44,947 bases of DNA, taken from positions 1-44,947 of the IMG/VR virus record IMGVR_UViG_3300033553_000697; one strand, 5' to 3'. Under the pieces are notes generated by a model. That model was not told where the DNA came from. It did no database searches and saw only the letters and a program-made list of their open reading frames with translations. The stretch is from a virus. A program made the translations under genes and the position numbers. Shown one piece after another: positions 38,880 to 44,947 of the stretch (positions are counted from its first letter, which is position 1; every line of letters begins with the position of its first letter).

Positions 38880-39082
38880 AATTACGATCACGTACAATCA
38901 CCGATATACAAAACGAAATCATCCGTACCAGGGGAAATCTGGAAGCGATCAACCGCCCTCCTTTTTCTGAAGAGGACCGGGCTATACTGGAGCCTAAATA
39001 TAAAGCCGATTTGGATAGGCTAAAGGCAGAGGAACAGCTCTTTAATACTCCCGTGATAGAACCCCAAACTGTTACAGGATAA
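38876..39082 (+). CDS. Small helical early protein, 68 aa
   Basis: Not recognised. A charged protein with two predicted helices (RTITDIQNEIIRTRGNLEAI; EDRAILEPKYKADLDRLKAE), overlapping the previous gene by four bases and ending 43 bp before the primase-helicase. It may be a small partner in replication or regulation. Confidence 0.66.
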   Translation: MKLRSRTITDIQNEIIRTRGNLEAINRPPFSEEDRAILEPKYKADLDRLKAEEQLFNTPVIEPQTVTG

Positions 39083-39125
39083 GAACAACCAATCAATCTA
39101 AAAAAACGCTCAAGCACTATAAAAA

Positions 39126-42100
39126 ATGAAGCACTTTCCCCCAGAATTAACAAAAGAAATATTAGATAAAGCTACCCTTGCCAATGTTCTGAAGGACTAT
39201 CATCATTACCACAAGAAAAAAGGATCTCAATTTGTCATGGACTGCCCAAAGTGTGGCACTCCAGATAAACTTGAATTTTCGGAATCCAAGAATGTGGCCA
39301 AATGTTTTAAATGTGATATAGGAGTAAAAACCCCGGTGAATTACCTTACCAAATTCCAAGGCCGCAGCTATCTCGAGGCTCTTGTAGAACTTGCCAGGAT
39401 CGAGGGGATCTCTACCATTGAGAAGGACGAAGTGAAAAAACCCGCAAAAAAAACTAAAAAAGGAAAAACCCAGCGCGAGCGATATGAAGAGGCTGAAGTT
39501 CCTTACGTGCAAAAAATGCTGTCTGAAAGCGGACTTACCACTGAGGATGTAAAGGCCATGGTGCTGGTAGATGATGACACTCAAAAAGAAGTGGAAGTGT
39601 ACCAGCAAGGAACGGTGGACAATGCTTTTGCCATTACCCGGGGCGATGATGTTATTATTCGCTATTACGATCTTGATGGCCGCCCAATGTATTATTACAA
39701 ACACGATCGAAAAGGGAACGCTACCGGGGCCAGGAAGGAATTTTATCGCGTGCGGTACCAGACTCCGGAACTTCACCCGGACAAAAATGGAAATCCGGTT
39801 AAATACCGCTCTCCTTATGGCAGCGATACGAAGATCTATATCAATAAATGGGTTCGGGAGAAGTATAAAAAAGCTTCAAAGATCACTACGCTCTACCTTC
39901 AGGAAGGCGAGAAGAAAGCCGATAAAGCCACTAAACATGGAATGATCTCCCTTGGTATCATGGGAATTCACAATATTGCCTATAATAAGCGCCTTCCGCC
40001 GGAAATCGAATTGATTATTAAACGCTGTCAGGTGGAGAATGTAGTATTTGTCCTGGACAGTGACTGGCAAAACCTGTCCAATAAGATTGACAGCACTTCC
40101 CCTGCAGATAACCGTCCGAGGTCATTCTTTAGGGCGGTGGTCAATTTCAAGAACCATTTTTATGCCTTCACCAACAATGACATCCACCTCCGGATATTTT
40201 TTGCCCATGTAAATGATGGTCCGCATGGTGATAAAGGAATAGATGATTTGCTGGCCAATTCCCTGAAAGGAAAAGAGGACACGCTCAAGGACCTATGTAA
40301 TACGGCCATACTGGAGCCTAAAGGGGATGCGAAATGGCTGCAGTTTTACAACATCACCACGGTTTCGGAATATAAGATCATGCAATACTGGCATCTTACA
40401 GATAAGGATGCATTTGCCAACCATTACAAAGAGCGCCTTAAGGATCTGCCGAAGTTTAAATTCAAGGGCATCGAGTGGCGGTTTAATGAGCAGGGAGTAT
40501 TGGATCTTGCCCAGCCGCTTATGGATCACGAGCAGTTTTGGAACGAAGAGATTAATCATAATTCCGAAGGAAGGGTGATCTCCAAGAAATATACCTTTAA
40601 TCATAAACGCTGCTATACGTTTTTGCAACATCGCGGTTATTTCAGACTGGATCAGCCTAAAAACACGTTTATCTGGATCCACCTTGACGGCAATGTGGTT
40701 AAAAAAGTGGAACCCCACCAGATAAAAGATTATGTGATAGACTTCACTTCCCAACTCAATAATGAGGATGTGGAGAATATGTTGTACCGCGGCGGAAAGC
40801 AATATTTAGGAGCTGATAGCCTTGGTAATTTACGATATAGCGCGCTACAGCTTCACGAGCCTTCCAAAAACATGCAATACCTGTATTTTGCCGAAAATTA
40901 CTTCAAGGTCACCGATGAAGGCATTGAAATGGAAGAGCTTAAAAACCTAACCGGACAGGTGTGGCAGGATAATATCAAGGATTTCAAGCCCAGCCTGATG
41001 CCTAAAATGATCGAGGAAGTTCACCAGATAGATGCCGCCGATATAAAAGATGATCCCGAACTGGAAACCTATAAAGGAGAGTATTTGATCGATTTTTCTG
41101 AAGATGCCATGAAGTGTGATTTCCTTCATTTTCTTTTGAATACTTCAATTTTCTTCGGAAAAAACTACGGCCTGCACCAAGCTTCCTGGGCAGAAAAATT
41201 TGAAACCTCCCGCCATTTTCTTTCAAAGGTCACCGCTTTTGGATATATGTTGCACCGGTTCAGGAACCCCAACAGCGAACGGGCAATTATAGGAATGGAC
41301 GGCCAAATGAGCGAGGTTGGAAAAAGCAACGGTCGCTCCGGAAAATCATTGTTCGGGGTTGCATTGGAGCAGCTGGCACCCACGGTGACCATTCCGGGGA
41401 AAAAGAAAGATCTGCTGGATGACAAGTTCCTTTTTGAAGAAGTGGATTCCAGGACGGGCATCATATTTTTTGATGATGTGCGCGTGAATTTCGACTTTGA
41501 ATTTTTATTCCCATACATCACCGGGAAATTTACCCTTGAGAAAAAAGGCATCGGGAAAATGACCCTGCCTCGGGAGTTCGTTCAAAAGTTCTTTATAGCC
41601 ACCAACCACGCCCTTAGCGGTGATGGGGGGAGCTTTGAGGACAGGCAGTTCCTGATAGGATTTAGTGACTGGTACAATCAGCACCATAAACCGGTAGATG
41701 ATTTTAAGGTGATGTTCTTTGACGAATGGGACGAGCCGCAATGGAACCGCTTTTACAACTTCGCTGCGCTGGCCCTGCACCTGTATTTTAAACACGGCCT
41801 TATTGCCGCGCCAACAGAAAAACTGATCAACAGAAAACTTCGCCAGGAAATTGGGGAAAGCTTCCTGGACTGGGCCGAAGAATATTTCTCCCGGGAAGCA
41901 AATGTGAACAACCGCATCTACAAACAATTCATTTACGATGGACTTGCCACCGCTCCCGAATGCAAAATCCACGGAGACGGGTTCATCACCAAATTTCCGA
42001 TGCAGCGAAAGTGGTGTAGCATTGCCACCTTCAAAAACAAGATGAAAGCCTATTGCCGCTTTAAGGGATGGGAATTCAACCCCAGTGCCAAACCACAGCC

Positions 42101-42236
42101 CGGCAGGGATATTAAAACCGGAGGAAAGGAATTTATAGAAGTATTCATTCCCGCCTGCGAAATGGAGAATTTGAAAAAAGAAAATTTTGAAGCCTCCCAG
42201 GAGAATGATAACGAGGATGATATTCCTTTTACATAA
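39126..42236 (+). CDS. Primase-helicase, 1036 aa
   Basis: A zinc ribbon at residues 40-63 (CPKC...CFKC; C40, C43, C60, C63) matches the N-terminus of DNA primases. A TOPRIM-like region follows at about 250-320 (LYLQEGEKKADKATKHG with the metal-binding Glu, and VVFVLDSDW with the acidic pair). The C-terminal half carries an SF3/D5-like helicase with P-loop GRSGKS near residues 734-739 and a Walker B-like GIIFFDDV near 778. It would prime and unwind DNA at the phage origin. No DNA polymerase, SSB or ligase gene is seen, so replication depends on host enzymes. Confidence 0.9.
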   Translation: MKHFPPELTKEILDKATLANVLKDYHHYHKKKGSQFVMDCPKCGTPDKLEFSESKNVAKCFKCDIGVKTPVNYLTKFQGRSYLEALVELARIEGISTIEKDEVKKPAKKTKKGKTQRERYEEAEVPYVQKMLSESGLTTEDVKAMVLVDDDTQKEVEVYQQGTVDNAFAITRGDDVIIRYYDLDGRPMYYYKHDRKGNATGARKEFYRVRYQTPELHPDKNGNPVKYRSPYGSDTKIYINKWVREKYKKASKITTLYLQEGEKKADKATKHGMISLGIMGIHNIAYNKRLPPEIELIIKRCQVENVVFVLDSDWQNLSNKIDSTSPADNRPRSFFRAVVNFKNHFYAFTNNDIHLRIFFAHVNDGPHGDKGIDDLLANSLKGKEDTLKDLCNTAILEPKGDAKWLQFYNITTVSEYKIMQYWHLTDKDAFANHYKERLKDLPKFKFKGIEWRFNEQGVLDLAQPLMDHEQFWNEEINHNSEGRVISKKYTFNHKRCYTFLQHRGYFRLDQPKNTFIWIHLDGNVVKKVEPHQIKDYVIDFTSQLNNEDVENMLYRGGKQYLGADSLGNLRYSALQLHEPSKNMQYLYFAENYFKVTDEGIEMEELKNLTGQVWQDNIKDFKPSLMPKMIEEVHQIDAADIKDDPELETYKGEYLIDFSEDAMKCDFLHFLLNTSIFFGKNYGLHQASWAEKFETSRHFLSKVTAFGYMLHRFRNPNSERAIIGMDGQMSEVGKSNGRSGKSLFGVALEQLAPTVTIPGKKKDLLDDKFLFEEVDSRTGIIFFDDVRVNFDFEFLFPYITGKFTLEKKGIGKMTLPREFVQKFFIATNHALSGDGGSFEDRQFLIGFSDWYNQHHKPVDDFKVMFFDEWDEPQWNRFYNFAALALHLYFKHGLIAAPTEKLINRKLRQEIGESFLDWAEEYFSREANVNNRIYKQFIYDGLATAPECKIHGDGFITKFPMQRKWCSIATFKNKMKAYCRFKGWEFNPSAKPQPGRDIKTGGKEFIEVFIPACEMENLKKENFEASQENDNEDDIPFT

Positions 42237-42251
42237 AAGCTATGAAAATGA

Positions 42252-42287
42252 CAATACTCAATTCTAAATACTCACATCTCAATACTA
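42252..42287. repeat. Dispersed short repeat, copy 2
   Basis: CAATACTCAATTCT at 42252-42265 and CTCACATCTCAATACTA at 42271-42287 match 4059-4087. It fills the gap between the primase-helicase and the next gene. Confidence 0.75.
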
Positions 42288-42300
42288 AATACTAAAACCC

Positions 42301-42552
42301 ATGCAAACAATTCCTGCCACAATTATTTTAAGACCAGCAGATTTCTGGGATGTTTTTTTCTCGGCTCACAAAAAGCGTATTGGCCAGCCATTTTGGTTAA
42401 AGAGCCTTGAAACCGGGAAATTCGACAATAAAGCCTACCTGGTCAGCGAATTGACCAATAGCCAGGAGCTCAAGGGCTGGGTAGAAAACAAGATGGTTTT
42501 TGTTCCCGCCAGTGATATTGATATCCAGGCAGAAAAAAGACAAACAGCTTAA
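42301..42552 (+). CDS. Small early protein, 83 aa
   Basis: Not recognised. It has a compact soluble sequence with PATIILRPADFWDVFFSAHK at the start and NKMVFVPASDIDIQAE near the end. It lies 64 bp after the primase-helicase, behind the dispersed repeat, and 2 bp before another small ORF. Confidence 0.66.
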   Translation: MQTIPATIILRPADFWDVFFSAHKKRIGQPFWLKSLETGKFDNKAYLVSELTNSQELKGWVENKMVFVPASDIDIQAEKRQTA

Positions 42553-42554
42553 CC

Positions 42555-42731
42555 ATGGCAAAACACGTCCACATTCCCTTCCCCGGCGGGCATATTACAT
42601 GGAGCGGGAAAAATGCGCCCACAGCTAAAGAATTAGCAGTCTTTGAAAAACTGATAGCAGCTGCCCGAAAATACTGCAGGTGTAAAACCAAAACCAAAGT
42701 AGTGCTTCACGCCGCCGCTGAAGTAGAATAA
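42555..42731 (+). CDS. Small ORF, 58 aa
   Basis: ATG 42555 opens 58 codons ending TAA at 42729-42731. The product starts MAKHVHIPFPGGHITWSG, has a helix (ELAVFEKLIAAARKY) and a basic Cys pair (CRC). The 2-bp gap from the upstream gene and natural-looking codon use support it. The function is unknown. Confidence 0.6.
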   Translation: MAKHVHIPFPGGHITWSGKNAPTAKELAVFEKLIAAARKYCRCKTKTKVVLHAAAEVE

Positions 42732-42807
42732 ACCGCTCAAAAATGCAGCGAGTGCGGGAAATTAACCGATAGACAAATAGAAATTTAATAATCAATAATT
42801 CAAAATT

Positions 42808-43116
42808 ATGGCTAGAAAGTATTTTTTTAAGCTCGGTGGGAGCTACGCAAACGCAAACAAGATGGATGCAGAAATAAATGAATTTATATCAACCCTGGAT
42901 GCTTCTTTAATAAATAGTGAATTTGATCTTAAAAAATTCAAACAGGGCATAACGGATAAGGTGGAGGAGATCCACCGTAGCCATCCCCGCTGCAAAAACA
43001 TTCCTTTAACGATTTGGAGTTTTTCAAAAGTTGATGAATCCCTTACCTGCGGTTGCACTCGTGGAACCATCTATGATATTAACCAGGAATTTAAAACCCC
43101 TCAAAATGAAAATTAG
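42808..43116 (+). CDS. Small protein with paired cysteines, 102 aa
   Basis: Not recognised. The N-terminal helix region (KMDAEINEFISTLDASLINS) is followed by HRSHPRCKNIPLTIWSF and ESLTCGCTRGTIYD; the three Cys might bind a metal. It overlaps the next gene by 11 bases. Confidence 0.66.
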   Translation: MARKYFFKLGGSYANANKMDAEINEFISTLDASLINSEFDLKKFKQGITDKVEEIHRSHPRCKNIPLTIWSFSKVDESLTCGCTRGTIYDINQEFKTPQNEN

Positions 43117-43768
43117 ACCAATATTATTCGGCACGCCAATGGTCCAGGCCATTTTGGAAGACAGAAAAACCCAGACCAGGAGAATCATAAAGCCACAGCC
43201 TACAGAAGGCACCTATAATAAACTTATTTATGCTGGCCAAGAATTAACATTGAACGCTTTCAGGAATTATGCAAAATACCAGGTTGGTGACATTCTTTGG
43301 GTTCGGGAAGGATTTTGTGTTGCAAAAAATTGGGATCACTGGAATCCGGCATCATTGCCTGAAGGGGTTGATTTTAATTACAAAGCCGATTGTAATGATG
43401 ATTATATCCCAAAATTCCTACATAGGGGAAGATGGCGCCCTTCCATTCATATGCCGAAAATAGCTTGCAGGATCTTCCTAAAAGTTACCAATGTGCGAGT
43501 GGAAAGGCTTCAGGATATTTCAGAAGAAGATATTAAAGCCGAAGGAGTGAAAGTTGAGCCGGATTTTGTATTAGGTGAAAAAAATAGTCCTGTTTCTTTT
43601 TTGCCAGATGGTTGTTTTGCCAATGGCGGAAAACCTTCAGTCAAACAAATATTTTTTGCTCATTGGGCTTCTTTATGGGCGAAAATCAACGGAAAAGAAT
43701 CCTGGGAAGCCAACCCGTGGGTTTGGGTGTATGATTTTAAGCGAGTGGAAAAACCTGAAAATTTTTAA
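43106..43768 (+). CDS. ASCH-domain-like phage protein, 220 aa
   Basis: I place the start at ATG 43106 (MKIRPILFGTPMVQAILEDR), because this phrase followed by KTQTRR is the hallmark of a family of phage proteins with an ASCH/PUA-like fold. Further matches are VGDILWVREGFC, PSIHMPKIACRIFLKVTNVR and ISEEDIKAEGV, and the aromatic end WEANPWVWVYDF. ASCH domains probably bind RNA; the phage role is not established. It overlaps the preceding gene by 11 bp. Confidence 0.82.
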   Translation: MKIRPILFGTPMVQAILEDRKTQTRRIIKPQPTEGTYNKLIYAGQELTLNAFRNYAKYQVGDILWVREGFCVAKNWDHWNPASLPEGVDFNYKADCNDDYIPKFLHRGRWRPSIHMPKIACRIFLKVTNVRVERLQDISEEDIKAEGVKVEPDFVLGEKNSPVSFLPDGCFANGGKPSVKQIFFAHWASLWAKINGKESWEANPWVWVYDFKRVEKPENF

Positions 43769-43771
43769 GCT

Positions 43772-43957
43772 ATGCCAAACATCACCAAACAATTTCACAT
43801 AGACATTACTCCAGAGCAGTATTTAAGTGCCTGTTCAAAAGAAGAATTATTGGAACTGGATCTCTTGCTGGATAAATATTTAAAAATTTACAGGATACTG
43901 GACAAGGAGAAACTTCAAGAAAACTCGGAGGAAAAACCGCTTCCAACCAGAAGCTGA
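43772..43957 (+). CDS. Small acidic early protein, 61 aa
   Basis: A soluble protein, helical and leucine/glutamate-rich (CSKEELLELDLLLDKYLKIY). It lies 3 bp after the ASCH-like gene. Its 3' end contains AAAAA at 43932-43936, where the -1 frame stays open to 44160, so a longer frameshifted product is possible. Confidence 0.65.
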   Translation: MPNITKQFHIDITPEQYLSACSKEELLELDLLLDKYLKIYRILDKEKLQENSEEKPLPTRS

Positions 43958-44163
43958 AGTCTTTCGACACCCTGGAGGAAGCGGTCGCGAAAATAAAAGA
44001 ATTCAGGGAGACTCCGGTTTATTACAATGAAGATGGCCGGACGGATCACCCGATTCAAAAAGGGAATGTCCCGCGAATGAGAAACCCTCCGCCTCCCCCA
44101 CCACCCCGTGCAAGACGAATTGGAGATGAGAGAAGCGCCAGCCAGCCAAACAAGGATAAGTAA
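43936..44163 (+). CDS. Open -1 frame extending the 43772 gene (possible frameshift or orphan ORF)
   Basis: In the -1 frame relative to the 43772 gene the sequence is open from 43876 to a TAA at 44161-44163, yet it has no ATG, GTG or TTG before a late ATG near 44078. The peptide looks natural: KSFDTLEEAVAKIKEFRETP, then VYYNEDGRTDHPIQKGNVPR and a proline-rich stretch NPPPPPPPRARR. It could be joined to the 43772 product by -1 slippage at the A-run, start at an unusual codon, or reflect an assembly indel. Confidence 0.4.
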   Translation, partial: TASNQKLKSFDTLEEAVAKIKEFRETPVYYNEDGRTDHPIQKGNVPRMRNPPPPPPPRARRIGDERSASQPNKDK

Positions 44164-44194
44164 CAGTTCACCCTTAAATTCAAAATTCAAAACT

Positions 44195-44290
44195 ATGTTT
44201 TTAACCAAAAAATCAACCCCAATGAAATCATTTTACAAGGCCCTGTTATGGGTAGCACTGTGGTTTGCCATGGCCCTTATAGCGGGGTGA
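44195..44290 (+). CDS. Tiny single-TM peptide, 31 aa
   Basis: ATG 44195 gives MFLTKKSTPMKSFYKALLWV plus a hydrophobic end; an internal ATG at 44222 would give 22 residues. The basic start followed by a membrane segment (ALLWVALWFAMALIAG) is a typical phage micro-membrane protein. The A-rich upstream sequence fits Bacteroidota starts. The function is unknown. Confidence 0.5.
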   Translation: MFLTKKSTPMKSFYKALLWVALWFAMALIAG

Positions 44291-44317
44291 AATCCCCCCG
44301 GCCCCCAAAGGAGGAAT
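44291..44317. repeat. Palindromic intergenic repeat, copy 3 (imperfect)
   Basis: AATCCCCCCGGCCCCCAAAG followed by GAGGAAT resembles the 34978-35004 repeat in the same orientation. It lies between the early block and the outer-membrane-type accessory gene, just as copies 1 and 2 bracket the 35049 gene. Confidence 0.65.
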
Positions 44318-44341
44318 AAATAAAAGTAAAAATTAAAAATA

Positions 44342-44797
44342 ATGAAATATATTATGTTTTTATTGCCTTGGATGTCTTTTGCTCAAGGCTTTATCAGTAC
44401 CGGAATTGATGCCAGGAACGCAGTATTTGGAAGTGAAGTCAATGAAGCAGCATACGACGGAATTTTGAATGCGGGATTTAGATCTGATGATTTTCAGATC
44501 CAGGCTTCGTATGAAAATTTCAAAGCAATAGATTTTTATTCTTTCGGGATAAAATCTGGAATGGTGTTGAACCATAAAGGGAACGTGAATTATTTGCCTT
44601 TATTGGGAATAAGCTATATCCAGAGGAATGTTACCTGGACGAAGAGGTTGAATGTTTCCGTTTCACTTTCGGCACAAATAGAATATCATATCCAGAGAGT
44701 TTTCTTTTATATAAGAAATGAAGGGAGATATCGGGGAGATCTAAAGCAGATTGTTTTTAGTGGTTATGTGGGAATGGGTGTTGATATATTTAAGTAA
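44342..44797 (+). CDS. Secreted small beta-barrel-like protein, 151 aa (accessory cassette)
   Basis: A signal peptide (MKYIMFLLPWMSFAQ, cleaved near residue 15) is followed by alternating amphipathic beta strands (FQIQASYENFKAIDFYSFGI, LNVSVSLSAQIEYHIQRVFF, VFSGYVGMGVDIF) ending in an aromatic residue region. This pattern suits a small outer-membrane beta-barrel. It could mask phage receptors or otherwise alter the lysogen surface. It is preceded by a C-rich palindrome, and its TAA stop lies inside GTAAC at the start of a hairpin element, marking it as a cassette. Confidence 0.75.
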   Translation: MKYIMFLLPWMSFAQGFISTGIDARNAVFGSEVNEAAYDGILNAGFRSDDFQIQASYENFKAIDFYSFGIKSGMVLNHKGNVNYLPLLGISYIQRNVTWTKRLNVSVSLSAQIEYHIQRVFFYIRNEGRYRGDLKQIVFSGYVGMGVDIFK

Positions 44798-44842
44798 CGT
44801 TGAGTATAAACGGTCGTTTTAATGCCGTTTATACATTGTTGT
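44794..44842. repeat. Cassette-end hairpin
   Basis: GTAAC (44794-44798, containing the stop codon) is followed by the perfect stem GTATAAACGG (44804-44813)/CCGTTTATAC (44825-44834) with an 11-nt loop, then GTT at 44838-44840, which can pair with AAC. The AAC-stem-GTT plan recurs at 927-954. It may be a recombination site of integron-attC character, or a terminator-like palindrome. Confidence 0.7.
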
Positions 44843-44864
44843 GTGTCTGGTGCGGATTAAAAGC

Positions 44865-44947
44865 ACTCACTTTCAGTTTAGCACGGACACTTTTTCTTTT
44901 CTTTTTAAGCGTTGGAAATCAATCAATTAGAAATTAAATGAAAAATA
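44865..44947. repeat. 83-bp terminal direct repeat, right copy
   Basis: Identical to 1-83. Joining the two ends places the outer-membrane-type cassette (44342-44797), its hairpin, the 83-bp sequence, the promoter at 107-137 and the 180-790 gene pair in one continuous accessory region. Confidence 0.97.

Noticed and set aside
39162-39776. 204-codon minus-strand frame within the primase-helicase
   Set aside because: It lies entirely antisense to the zinc-finger primase domain, which is clearly coding.
1-44947. CRISPR array or complete tRNA genes
   Set aside because: No regularly spaced 25-40 bp repeats and no complete cloverleaf were found; the only tRNA-like piece is the 3' end in the probable attP.

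Overview
The window looks like the complete genome of a temperate, siphovirus-like phage (or excised or circularised prophage) of a Bacteroidota host, most likely a member of the Flavobacteriia. The reasons are: promoters of the Bacteroidota type (TTTG-N19-TAnnTTTG) at 107-137 and 37433-37463, A-rich leaders without Shine-Dalgarno sequences, a Bacteroidota-style tyrosine integrase and repressor, and a full set of virion genes. The first 83 bases (1-83) are repeated exactly at 44865-44947. This indicates either a circular molecule of 44,864 bp cut open at an arbitrary point or a terminally redundant one.

Layout, read on the circle from the lysogeny switch. (a) 35.4-37.5 kb: integrase (-), a probable attP containing what looks like the 3' end of a tRNA, a tiny lysine-rich ORF and a CI-like repressor (-), with operator repeats overlapping the rightward early promoter. 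(b) 37.5-44.3 kb (+): Cro-like and other small early proteins, a LuxR-type HTH protein, a 1036-residue primase-helicase, an ASCH-like protein and small unknowns. (c) 44.3 kb across the join to 1.5 kb: accessory single-gene cassettes (a small outer-membrane-type protein, two unknowns and an HTH protein) bounded by hairpins. (d) 1.5-3.8 kb: UVR-motif protein, unknown protein, KilA-N protein and P22-type antirepressor, with a KilA-N insertion marked by 95-bp direct repeats. (e) 3.75-4.54 kb: a non-coding control region with a duplicated antirepressor fragment, two strong hairpins/terminators, a structured repeat and GCACGA iterons. (f) 4.5-13.9 kb: adsorption proteins (collagen-like fibre, LRR/FN3/LamG protein, beta-helix tailspike), secreted and membrane morons including an astacin-like lipoprotein metalloprotease, then holin-like protein, GH19 endolysin and spanin-like overlapping genes. 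(g) 14.0-18.7 kb: S49 prohead protease, a major capsid protein with scaffold and decoration domains, and an abundant companion protein. (h) 19-22.6 kb: terminase. (i) 22.8-27 kb: portal and neck genes. (j) 27.1-35 kb: tape measure and tail tip. A moron at 35.05 kb closes the circle.

The most interesting regulatory signal is a promoter family not explained by the host consensus. Five sites (4501, 14657, 18918, 22781, 27089) carry TGTCCTTTT(C/T/G)T followed by exactly 17 nt and then TAnnnTTG. Each stands at the head of a virion module. Three of them place the start codon 4-6 nt after the -7 element, so those mRNAs should be leaderless or nearly so. The early genes instead use the plain TTTG-N19 type. 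This implies a phage late regulon with its own activator, for which the LuxR-type HTH protein at 38037 is a candidate.

All functional names are read from motifs and context by eye; no database search was run.
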